This document shows, in pieces, positions 1 to 5,703 of a stretch of DNA of 6,365 bases. The stretch spans positions 1 through 6,365 of the forward strand of contig JAGREZ010000023.1 of the NCBI GenBank assembly GCA_020446285.1, given 5' to 3'. The position numbers and the translations under genes were made by a program. Below the pieces are notes generated by a model. The model saw only the letters and a list, made by a program, of their open reading frames with translations. It was not told where the DNA came from and did no database searches. How positions within the stretch are numbered: the first letter of the stretch is position 1; each line of letters starts with the position of its first letter. This DNA comes from Geminicoccaceae bacterium (GTDB lineage: Bacteria > Pseudomonadota > Alphaproteobacteria > Geminicoccales > Geminicoccaceae).

Positions 1-51
1 GGCGACGAGGTCCGTTCCGTCACCGGCCCCGGCTTCTTCGCCAGCCCATGA
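1..51 (+). CDS. hemC: 3' end of hydroxymethylbilane synthase (porphobilinogen deaminase), partial
   Basis: Only the last 16 codons and the TGA stop are in the window. They read GDEVRSVTGPGFFASP, ending in the gly-rich GPGFF tail that alphaproteobacterial HemC proteins often have. The enzyme polymerises four porphobilinogen molecules into hydroxymethylbilane, the substrate of the HemD encoded next. The stop overlaps the hemD start as ATGA (48-51), which suggests translational coupling. The identification rests on this short tail plus the hemD neighbour, so it is a contextual call. The catalytic part and dipyrromethane cysteine are outside the window. Confidence 0.75.
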   Translation, partial: GDEVRSVTGPGFFASP

Positions 52-764
52 ACATCCTCGTGACCCGACCGGAGCCGGCCGCCGCGCTCATGGCCGGGGC
101 CATCCGCGAGCGCGGTCACCAGGCACTGGTCTGCCCGCTCACACGACAGGTTCCGCTCACCTTCGATCCGGGACGGATCGGCGAGGCCGACGGCTGGATC
201 CTCACAAGCCCCCGTGCCGCACAGGCCCTCGCCGGCTTGCCGCAAAGACCGGTATTCACGGTCGGATGCGCGAGCGAGAGAGCCGCGCGCGAGGCGGGTG
301 CGGAAACCGTCATCGCCGGCCGCAGCGACTGGCGCGAACTTTCCCGGATCATCCGGGATCACGGTTTCGCGCGCGGATCCAGGCTCGTCCACTTCGCCGG
401 ACGCGAGGTGGCGGGCAATCTCGCGGACGAGCTTCGTGGTGCCGGCCTGACCTGTGAACGTGTCGTGGTCTATGCCATGGAACGGGTGGTCGAGGCGGAC
501 GGGCTCGTCGGCGAGGCGTTGCGCCGTCGCTCGGTCGACGCTGTCGCACTCATGTCGCCACGCGCGGCGCGGCTTTTCTGCGAAATCATCGACAGACTCG
601 GCCTTGCCGGTATCGCCAGCGGCCTCTGCATCCTCGCTCTCAGTCGGGCCATCGCCGATGCGGCGGAGCCCCTCGGTGCACGCGACATCCGCATCAGCCA
701 GCAGCCATGCCTCACCTCCCTGCTCCGCCAGCTGGACGGTCCCCTTGATGGTTCCGCAGCTTGA
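48..764 (+). CDS. hemD: Uroporphyrinogen-III synthase
   Basis: This 238-residue cytoplasmic enzyme closes linear hydroxymethylbilane to uroporphyrinogen III while inverting ring D, the branch point to heme, siroheme and cobalamin. HemD proteins are poorly conserved, but the usual landmarks are visible. They are an N-terminal ILVTRPEP, an LTSPRAAQAL segment near residues 52-61, VFTVGCASERAAREAG around 69-84, VVVYAMERV around 139-147, LMSPRAARLF around 168-177, and ALSRAIADAA near 197-206. The length matches the usual 230-270 residues and the two-lobed HemD fold. The ATG at 48 overlaps the upstream hemC stop, so it probably depends on coupling; no strong Shine-Dalgarno is needed. The last dozen residues (GPLDGSAA) are a loose tail. 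The gene sits second in the heme operon and its stop is 62 nt before the next likely start. Confidence 0.93.
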   Translation: MNILVTRPEPAAALMAGAIRERGHQALVCPLTRQVPLTFDPGRIGEADGWILTSPRAAQALAGLPQRPVFTVGCASERAAREAGAETVIAGRSDWRELSRIIRDHGFARGSRLVHFAGREVAGNLADELRGAGLTCERVVVYAMERVVEADGLVGEALRRRSVDAVALMSPRAARLFCEIIDRLGLAGIASGLCILALSRAIADAAEPLGARDIRISQQPCLTSLLRQLDGPLDGSAA

Positions 765-814
765 TGCTAGCCCGAAGCGCTACTCCGACAAGCGAACCAT
801 CAACCGACCAGCAG

Positions 815-820
815 AAAAGG
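815..820 (+). promoter_or_regulatory. Ribosome binding site deciding the start of the mitofilin-like gene
   Basis: AAAAGG ends 6 nt before the ATG at 827. The other in-frame candidates, TTG at 761 and ATG at 764, overlap the hemD stop and have no purine-rich stretch at a suitable distance. This favours 827 as the start, although coupling from the hemD stop to 764 cannot be excluded. Confidence 0.55.
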
Positions 821-826
821 CGGATC

Positions 827-1822
827 ATGTGGATCTGGATACCCGTCGCCAGCGCGGTTGCCGGCGGTCTCATCGGGGTCTTCGTCGCCGCCGGCCTGCA
901 GGGGCCGTCGGATGATGCCGGTATCCGGTCATCGCTGGAGAAAATCGATCAGCGATTGACGGAATTCGGGTCGCGTATCGACCGGATCGAGGCCATGACC
1001 CCGGCCGTTGCGGATCATGAAGCGCGCATCGCCGCGATCGAGGAGCGTTTCGCCCGCATCGAAACGCGCGATCCGGCATCGGCGGTGCCCGAACTCGCAC
1101 CGCATCTCGTCCCGCTCTGGACACAACTGGAAGAGGCCACGGAGCGTGTCGGAAATCTGGAAAAAACGCTCTCGCAACTGACGATACCCGACACCACGCC
1201 GCTTGCGGCGGAGCTCGACGAACTCGCCATGGATCTCGCCGGGCGCACCGACGAGCTTTCCGCGCGGGTTGCCATGATCGAGACGCGCGCGCGTCTCGGC
1301 GAGGGCGGCGACGGCCGGATCGCGGCGGCGGCGCTTCTGGTCGGCGATCTGCGCGACGCCCTCGCCGATGGCGGCAGCTTCGCCGCTCCGCTCGAACGGC
1401 TCGCCGGCCTCGTCGGCAATGACGGTTTCCTCGCACGGCTGGTCGAGCGCATGCGTCCCTATGCCGACGGGGTCGAGACAAAGGAAGCGCTTGCGGCCCG
1501 GCTCGACGGGCTCATCCTCGAGGGACCGTACGGACGTGAGCGGGATGACTGGATGACACGCACCGCCGACAATCTGCAAAGCCTCGTTTCCATTCAAAGG
1601 GAAGGCCATGCCGCCGATGACCCGCTCGCGACCGGACGCGGCCTGATGCGGGACGGCGATCTCGCTTCGGCCATCGCGACCCTGCAGCCCCTGCGCGAGG
1701 AAGGCGGCGCCGGACTTGCCGCATGGCTTCGTGATGCGCGTGCCCGCGAGCGTGTCAGCCAGACGACCGCCGCACTCGAATCGGCGGTGCGCGACCTCCT
1801 GGCGGCGCCGCCGGACCCATGA
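827..1822 (+). CDS. Mitofilin/IMMP-like inner-membrane coiled-coil protein of the heme operon
   Basis: From the ATG at 827 the protein has 331 residues; starting at 764 it would gain 21 polar residues (ending KRRI) before the membrane segment. Residues 3-24 form one hydrophobic glycine-rich helix (IWIPVASAVAGGLIGVFVAA). Residues about 34-160 are heptad-like and highly charged (repeats such as DQRLTEFGSRIDRIE and HEARIAAIEERFARIE), as expected for a coiled coil in the periplasm. The C-terminal third carries the family-type stretch AAALLVGDLRDALADGGSFA (about 167-186) and NLQSLVSIQREG (249-260). This architecture (one N-terminal helix, coiled coil, C-terminal helical domain) and the place between hemD and hemY match the alphaproteobacterial mitofilin-related family, distant relatives of mitochondrial Mic60. 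A role in membrane shaping or as a HemY partner is proposed for the family; nothing here proves it. The stop overlaps hemY as ATGA. Confidence 0.82.
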   Translation: MWIWIPVASAVAGGLIGVFVAAGLQGPSDDAGIRSSLEKIDQRLTEFGSRIDRIEAMTPAVADHEARIAAIEERFARIETRDPASAVPELAPHLVPLWTQLEEATERVGNLEKTLSQLTIPDTTPLAAELDELAMDLAGRTDELSARVAMIETRARLGEGGDGRIAAAALLVGDLRDALADGGSFAAPLERLAGLVGNDGFLARLVERMRPYADGVETKEALAARLDGLILEGPYGRERDDWMTRTADNLQSLVSIQREGHAADDPLATGRGLMRDGDLASAIATLQPLREEGGAGLAAWLRDARARERVSQTTAALESAVRDLLAAPPDP

Positions 1823-3240
1823 TCCGCCTCGCCGTTCTCCTCGCGGTCTGGTCCATTCTGGGGATCATCGGCGCATGGCTCGCCGACAGCGGCATGGTGT
1901 CGATCGCATGGAAAGACTATGACATACGGGTTCATGGCGGTCTTCTCGTGGGCGGGGTCGTCGTCATCCTGCTGCTCACGGTCATCCTGTTCGAGATCTG
2001 GCACTGGCTGCTGGGGCTGCCGGGCCGGCGGCGCGAACGCAAACGGCACGAGCGCCAGACCACGGGCTATCACGCGCTCTCGCAAGGCATGATCGCCGCC
2101 GCTGCCGGTGATGCGGTGGCGGCGGCGATGCATTCCCGTCAGGCTTCCCGCCTGCTCGAGGACGAGCCGGCGACCCTGCTGCTTTCCGCCCAGACAGCAC
2201 AGCTCGAAGGCAAGGAGGATGTCGCCCAGCTCCGCTTCAAGGACATGCTCGAAGAACCCGAAACGCGCTTTCTCGGCCTGCGCGGGCTGCTGGCCGATGC
2301 CGTCCAGCGCGGCGCCTACGAGGAAGCGCTGACGCTGGCGCGCGAGGCCCATTCCCTGCGCCCCAGCACCCCCTGGGTCCTTACCACGCTGTTCGATCTG
2401 CTGACCCGCGCCGAGCTCTGGAAGGAGGCGATGGAGGTCGTCAACCAGATCGGCCGGCTCAAGCTGTTCGATCACGACGAACTGCAGCGCAGGCGCGCGC
2501 TCCTGCATCACATGATGGCCGAGGAGGCGCTCGACGACGATCGTCTCGAGGATGCGCTGGCCTATGCCCGCGAGGCCAACAGGCGCTTTGCGCATTTCTC
2601 CCCCTCGACCGTGCTGGCCGCTTCCGTTGCCGCTGCCCTCGGCCGTGCCGGACAGGCGAGGAAGATCCTCGAACGCGGCTGGGAGCTGGCGCCGCACCCG
2701 GAAATCGCCGATGCCTATGCGCGGCTCGAGGATGGCGAGGATCCGTCCTCACGGCTCAGACGCTTTGCAAGGCTGGAAAGCCTGCAGCCGGGCCATGCCC
2801 TGACCCATGTCGTGATGGCCGAACTGGCGATGGCCGCCGGGGAATGGAAAACCGCCAGAAAGCACCTTGATGCCGCCCTCGAACGCGATCCCACCGCGGG
2901 CGTCTACCGGCTTTATGCCGATTTCGAGCGCGAGAGCGGCAGCGGTCATGAAAAGGCGCGAAGCTGGCTCGCCAAGACGCTCGATGCCCAGCCCGACGAT
3001 TGCTGGGTCTGCGATGACAGCGGCGAGGTTCTGCCCGAATGGCATCTCTACGGGCCGACGGGACGCTTCGACAGCGTGCGCTGGCAGCGTCCGCCGAAGA
3101 TCGTCCGCCTCGCCGCGGGTCAGCGTCCGGCCTATGCCCTGCCGCACGAGGATCTGGGCGAAACGCCGCATCCGCCGCGGGGTCCGCTCGAACGCCTGCG
3201 GCAGATCTCGAGGCTCGACCGCCCCGATCCGGCGAACTGA
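1819..3240 (+). CDS. hemY: HemY-type membrane protein with TPR repeats (heme-operon protein)
   Basis: This 473-residue protein has the HemY N-terminal domain: two membrane helices (about residues 4-22 and 41-64) around a short loop with the family pattern DYDIRVHGG, then a basic stretch RRRERKRHERQ followed by GYHALSQGMIAAAAGD, the usual entry into the TPR region. Alpha-helical repeats fill about residues 85-380, for example AYEEALTLAREAHSLRPSTP and EDALAYAREANRRF. The soluble part probably faces the cytoplasm. HemY is genetically tied to late tetrapyrrole synthesis, but its biochemical role is unsettled. It is not the protoporphyrinogen oxidase also called HemY in Bacillus. The C-terminus (395-422) is a decayed zinc-ribbon-like motif: Cys398 is kept, but the other three ligand positions read Ser401, Gly412 and Gly415. 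The start overlaps the preceding stop. The gene ends 16 nt from the convergent gene; no convincing hairpin-plus-U-run terminator is visible. Confidence 0.92.
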   Translation: MIRLAVLLAVWSILGIIGAWLADSGMVSIAWKDYDIRVHGGLLVGGVVVILLLTVILFEIWHWLLGLPGRRRERKRHERQTTGYHALSQGMIAAAAGDAVAAAMHSRQASRLLEDEPATLLLSAQTAQLEGKEDVAQLRFKDMLEEPETRFLGLRGLLADAVQRGAYEEALTLAREAHSLRPSTPWVLTTLFDLLTRAELWKEAMEVVNQIGRLKLFDHDELQRRRALLHHMMAEEALDDDRLEDALAYAREANRRFAHFSPSTVLAASVAAALGRAGQARKILERGWELAPHPEIADAYARLEDGEDPSSRLRRFARLESLQPGHALTHVVMAELAMAAGEWKTARKHLDAALERDPTAGVYRLYADFERESGSGHEKARSWLAKTLDAQPDDCWVCDDSGEVLPEWHLYGPTGRFDSVRWQRPPKIVRLAAGQRPAYALPHEDLGETPHPPRGPLERLRQISRLDRPDPAN

Positions 3241-3256
3241 CGGCGCCGCATACGGC

Positions 3257-4714
3257 TCATCGAAGACGGTCGAGGAACCAGCCGGCCAGCCGTGTCCAGA
3301 CCCGGTCGCCCTCGGCGCCGTCCTCCACACCGTGGACGAGGTTCGGATTGTCATTGACCTCGATCACACGCACGCCATCGTCCTTGACCTTGATATCCAC
3401 CCCGTACAATCCCTGACCGATCAGGCGGGCCGATCTCACACCGGCTTCGAGCACCGCCGCCGGAACCTCGGCGAGCGGCAGGGTGGAGAAGCCGCCCTCG
3501 ACCGCCCGGCGTCCCTCGCGGTGATGGACGATCTGCCAGTGACGCCGGGCCATGCGATATTGCGATACGAAAAGGGCCTCGCCATCGAGAACGCCGACGC
3601 GCCAGTCATAGTCGGTATACATGAACTCCTGGGCGAGAATGAGATCGGAATCGGCCAGCATCTCCCTTGCCAGCCGGTCCAGCGACGCGCGGTCGTCGGC
3701 CTTCTTCACGCCCCGGCTGAACGATCCGTCCGGGATCTTCAGGACCACCGGATAGCCGATTTCCGTCTCGATGCGGGGCAGGTCGCGCATCGAGGCGATC
3801 ACCCGCGTGCGCGGTGTTCCGATCGCGTTCGCGGTGAGCAGTTCGGCGAGATAGACCTTGTTGGTGCACCGGCGGATGGATGCCGGATCGTCGATCACCG
3901 GCATGCCTTCCTGTTCCGCGCGCAGCGCGAAGCGGTATGTATGGTGGTCGATATTGGTGGTTTCGCGAATCCAGAGCGCATCATATTCCGCCAGCCTTGC
4001 GAGATCGCGATGCCCGACGGTTTCCACCCCGAGCCCCATCGGCTCGGCGATGCGGGCGAAATGGCGGATGGTGGAAAGATCGCTCGGCGGCAACGGGTCT
4101 CTTGGATCGTGCAGGACGGCGAGCGAGTAGCGCGGCTGGGTACGGGTCTTCGGCCGCCGCCAGCGGCGATTGATGTAGCGAAGCGCCGCATGGGTGAATT
4201 CCCCGGCCTCGCCGGCATGCAGGTCGGTGATGGCAAGCCGCCGGATCCGCCGGATCCGCCACCAGTCGCCCGCCTGCACCGATATTTCGATCACCGGATG
4301 GCGAAACCAGTCGAAAAGCAGGGAAGCGAGCTTGTGAAAACGCGCATCGCTGGCCTGACCGAGCAGAATGCGCAGGCGAAAGGAGGTCTGCGGCGGATCG
4401 GCGAGCCGGCGCACGATCCGGTTGAGAATATCCTCGAGTTCGGGAAGGGCATAGGCATGATTGCCCCGCCGCGACAGCTCGAGGATGGTGGTGACCGACG
4501 GAATGACCTTCTGCCCGCGGGCTTCGGCCAGCAGCGAGCAGTAATATCCGCGCGTCTGGTAGCCATAGTCGCGGGAGAGATTGAGGATCTTGGGAACCGC
4601 GCGGGTGCCGTGCGGCCGGCTGACGAGATATTCGCGGGTCGTCGTGACATTGCCCTGCCGCAGATCGGGCGGCAGATCCTCCACCCTGTCGACAACGATG
4701 AGCCATCCACTCAA
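3257..4714 (-). CDS. RimK-family ATP-grasp ligase with RLAN-type N-terminal domain
   Basis: From the chosen TTG start the protein has 485 residues and begins MSGWLIVVDRVEDL, like homologues that open with a short WLIVV strand. Residues 1 to about 185 match the RimK-like ATP-grasp N-terminal (RLAN) domain, with the typical ILNLSRDYGYQTRGYYCSLL (43-62) and the IPSVTTILEL segment (71-80). Residues about 195-485 form the RimK-type ATP-grasp region: IRRCTNKVYLAELL (280-293), the nucleotide-binding lysine in VVLKIPDGSFSRGV (Lys326), AQEFMYTDYDWRVGVL (361-376), and the metal-binding end YGVDIK (437-442) and VIEVNDNPNL (450-459, with Glu452 and Asn454). Known members of the fold form amide bonds through an acyl-phosphate. 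The substrate of RLAN-type members is unknown, so it should not be equated with the ribosomal S6-modifying RimK. All catalytic motifs look intact. The gene converges with hemY and is divergent from a GNAT gene of a type often found beside it. The open frame runs further upstream through a repeat element to 5035, but that part is not protein-like. Confidence 0.88.
   Translation of the reverse strand: MSGWLIVVDRVEDLPPDLRQGNVTTTREYLVSRPHGTRAVPKILNLSRDYGYQTRGYYCSLLAEARGQKVIPSVTTILELSRRGNHAYALPELEDILNRIVRRLADPPQTSFRLRILLGQASDARFHKLASLLFDWFRHPVIEISVQAGDWWRIRRIRRLAITDLHAGEAGEFTHAALRYINRRWRRPKTRTQPRYSLAVLHDPRDPLPPSDLSTIRHFARIAEPMGLGVETVGHRDLARLAEYDALWIRETTNIDHHTYRFALRAEQEGMPVIDDPASIRRCTNKVYLAELLTANAIGTPRTRVIASMRDLPRIETEIGYPVVLKIPDGSFSRGVKKADDRASLDRLAREMLADSDLILAQEFMYTDYDWRVGVLDGEALFVSQYRMARRHWQIVHHREGRRAVEGGFSTLPLAEVPAAVLEAGVRSARLIGQGLYGVDIKVKDDGVRVIEVNDNPNLVHGVEDGAEGDRVWTRLAGWFLDRLR
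4241..4258. repeat. Perfect tandem duplication of a 9-bp unit inside the ATP-grasp gene
   Basis: The unit CCGGATCCG occurs twice back to back. Because it is 9 bp, the reading frame is kept, and in the protein it appears as the repeated basic run RIRRIR at about residues 153-158, near the end of the RLAN domain. It may be a small slippage expansion or just chance in GC-rich sequence. Confidence 0.6.
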
Positions 4715-4723
4715 CGCAACCAT

Positions 4724-4729
4724 CTCCTT
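4724..4729 (-). promoter_or_regulatory. Shine-Dalgarno pointing to a TTG start of the ATP-grasp gene
   Basis: On the minus strand AAGGAG lies directly against an ATG (4721-4723), which is too close for initiation there. The same site is 9 nt before a TTG at 4712-4714 in the same frame. That TTG gives a protein starting M-S-G-W-L-I-V-V, which agrees with the family's N-terminus. I therefore prefer TTG as the start. Confidence 0.6.
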
Positions 4730-4780
4730 GCAAGCGGGTGACCGTCGATTTCCGGCGCATGTCGCCGAGAATCCATCTAT

Positions 4781-4813
4781 CAGCGTGTTGAAGAAATGCC
4801 GATAGCCGCGATG
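4781..4813 (+). repeat. Left terminal inverted repeat of the MITE-like element
   Basis: The repeat starts CAGCGTGTTGAAGAAATGCC and continues to GCCGCGATG. It pairs with 5018-5050 at 32 of 33 positions; the only difference is at the 23rd base (T at 4803 against C in the complement of the right copy). Confidence 0.92.
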
Positions 4814-4912
4814 CGAGACAAAGGGGCCGGAGGCGAGGAGGCGAGAGGGCCAGCGCAGTGGCGCTGCGCGCCCGAGCGCCGACGAAGCCCGCCGACCCCT
4901 TTGCCTCGCATC
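4810..4912. repeat. Internal hairpin 1 of the element
   Basis: Bases 4810-4830 pair with 4892-4912 at 19 of 21 positions (arms containing GCGAG-CAAAGGGG-type sequence). Nested at the tip is a perfect 6-bp stem, CAGCGC (4851-4856) with GCGCTG (4861-4866) around a 4-base loop. It shares its first four bases with the left terminal repeat, so the arms would meet at a junction. Confidence 0.8.
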
Positions 4913-4929
4913 CCTTCGGGACGGCGCGC

Positions 4930-5009
4930 TTTTTGCCGCTGCGTGCGTCGCCCGTCGCTCACGATGCCCCAGCATCGCTTCGCGCCAGGCTCCTTCCCAG
5001 CGGCAAAAA
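4930..5009. repeat. Internal hairpin 2 of the element
   Basis: A perfect 12-bp inverted repeat joins TTTTTGCCGCTG (4930-4941) to CAGCGGCAAAAA (4998-5009). A smaller perfect stem is nested within, CGATGC (4962-4967) with GCATCG (4972-4977) and a 4-base loop. In transcripts reading rightward, the A-rich side follows the stem; reading leftward, the stem is followed by a run of U residues, so it could act as a terminator-like block in either context. Confidence 0.75.
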
Positions 5010-5017
5010 TCGACGGC

Positions 5018-5050
5018 CATCGCGGCTGTCGGCATTTCTTCAACACGCTG
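5018..5050 (-). repeat. Right terminal inverted repeat of the MITE-like element
   Basis: This is the reverse complement of 4781-4813 with one mismatch, ending GCATTTCTTCAACACGCTG on the plus strand. Its outer end is followed by CTAG, the apparent insertion target. Confidence 0.92.
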
Positions 5051-5077
5051 CTAGCGACAAGAAACCGCTTGCGCTAG
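5051..5077. repeat. CTAGCG...CGCTAG inverted repeat beside the element
   Basis: CTAGCG (5051-5056) and CGCTAG (5072-5077) pair perfectly. After one bulged A, CAAG (5058-5061) pairs with CTTG (5068-5071) around a 6-base loop. It lies 31 nt before the GNAT start codon, so it may be an operator or leader hairpin. Its outer CTAG coincides with the reconstructed insertion target of the neighbouring element. Confidence 0.6.
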
Positions 5078-5107
5078 ATGCCAGCGTCCTTGCGCGGAGC
5101 TTGAACC

Positions 5108-5599
5108 ATGCAGCCGATATCGACCGACGACAGCCGTTGCCGAAGTGCCACGATCGAGGATGCGGGGAGACTGGCAGCTATCGAACGGGCGGCATTCGAT
5201 CCCTCGCGATATGACGGCCTCATCACCCAGCGGCAGTTCCGCCATTTCGCCGCCAGGGCCCATGCGGCACTCATCGTGATCGAGCATGATGGCGCCGTTG
5301 CCGGCTATGCCCTCGTCCTGTTTCGCCGGGGATCCTCGGCCGGACGTTTCTATTCGCTCGCCGTCGATCCGGCCATTCAGGGTGCCGGCCTCGGCAGTGA
5401 ACTGTTCCGCGCGGCGGAGAATGCCGTTCTGGCGCATGACCGTTCGCGCATGCGCCTCGAGATCCGCGAGGACAATCAGACGCTGCTGAACCGCTACGGG
5501 AAGATGGGCTATCGCCTCGCCCTGCGGGTTCCGCACTACTATCCCGACGGCTGCGCGGCACTTCGCCTCGAACGAACCCTGCAACTCGGCGCCTCCTGA
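5108..5599 (+). CDS. RimI-like GNAT N-acetyltransferase paired with the ATP-grasp ligase
   Basis: This 163-residue cytoplasmic protein is a single GNAT domain. The acetyl-CoA pyrophosphate-binding motif A is clear: FYSLAVDPAIQGAGLGSELF (81-100), with the Q-x-x-G-x-G core at Gln91-Gly96. Motif B follows as LEIREDNQTLLNRYGKMGYR (117-136), then HYYPDG (143-148), typical of RimI-like members. GYALVLFRRGSSAGRFYSLA (66-85) resembles the GNAT half of proteins in which this domain is fused to a C39-type peptidase and whose genes neighbour RLAN-type ATP-grasp genes. Here the protein stops after the GNAT domain and no peptidase follows. The ATG at 5108 has GGAG at 5096-5099 with 8 nt spacing. It is transcribed away from the ATP-grasp gene across the repeat element. 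Function in N-acylating a small amine, amino acid or peptide is a family inference; the substrate cannot be read from the sequence. Confidence 0.87.
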   Translation: MQPISTDDSRCRSATIEDAGRLAAIERAAFDPSRYDGLITQRQFRHFAARAHAALIVIEHDGAVAGYALVLFRRGSSAGRFYSLAVDPAIQGAGLGSELFRAAENAVLAHDRSRMRLEIREDNQTLLNRYGKMGYRLALRVPHYYPDGCAALRLERTLQLGAS

Positions 5600-5630
5600 G
5601 GAAAGACAGGGGGTGATGGAAACGCTTGCG

Positions 5631-5666
5631 TTGACAGACTTAATGACATAAAGAAATGTGCATATC
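5631..5666 (+). promoter_or_regulatory. Possible promoter/operator of the ArsR-methyltransferase gene
   Basis: The 104-bp gap between the GNAT stop and the regulator is locally AT-rich, unlike its surroundings. It contains a consensus -35 hexamer TTGACA (5631-5636), though no good -10 box stands at 16-18 nt. Next comes an imperfect dyad GACATA...CATATC (5645-5666, 6 of 11 positions symmetric), which includes ACAT-N6-ATGT. ArsR-family repressors commonly bind AT-rich dyads overlapping their own promoter, so autoregulation is plausible but unproven. Confidence 0.35.
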
Positions 5667-5703
5667 CAGATTTCAACGAATCAATGCCAGCGAAGCGATT
5701 GCG

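Larger units (their letters stand above)
4780..5051. mobile_element. MITE-like palindromic element, no transposase, TA-flanked
   Basis: This 272-bp unit is bounded by 33-bp inverted repeats with one mismatch. It lies in the gap between two divergent genes. It is flanked by TA on both sides (4778-4779 and 5052-5053) in the context C-TA-[element]-TA-G, so precise removal with one TA restores CTAG. TA duplication within CTAG is the known target habit of IS630-type elements, so I infer a non-autonomous IS630-like MITE. No transposase motif is present. Inside are two more hairpins, so a single strand could fold into a three-armed structure. Both strands stay open (minus 4780-5046, plus 4796-5077), giving arginine-rich low-complexity peptides that I do not consider genes. 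The class assignment is inference; the inverted-repeat structure is directly seen. Confidence 0.75.

Noticed and set aside
1594..2697. Minus-strand open frame of 367 codons opposite the mitofilin-like gene and hemY
   Set aside because: It is fully antisense to two well-supported genes in a coupled operon, shows no family resemblance, and results from GC-rich codon bias.
1819..3240. Protoporphyrinogen oxidase as the meaning of hemY
   Set aside because: No FAD-binding GxGxxG motif is present. The two membrane helices followed by TPR-like repeats identify the proteobacterial HemY, a different protein from the Bacillus enzyme of the same name.
3214..3274. 8-bp inverted repeat (CTCGACCG with CGGTCGAG) spanning the convergent ends of hemY and the ligase gene, as a bidirectional terminator
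   Set aside because: The loop would be 45 nt, both arms lie in coding sequence and there is no U-run. An 8-bp match at this spacing can arise by chance in GC-rich DNA.
2867..4741. Long plus-strand open frame (624 codons) crossing the end of hemY and the whole ATP-grasp gene antisense
   Set aside because: It overlaps two genes with clear protein families in other frames. Its translation is Arg/Pro/Ala-rich with no recognisable domain, as expected from antisense of GC-rich coding DNA.
4780..5051. CRISPR array or RNA gene (tRNA-like cloverleaf) in the intergenic region
   Set aside because: There are no direct repeats with spacers. The folding comes from terminal and nested inverted repeats, and no tRNA consensus or CCA-type acceptor arrangement is seen.
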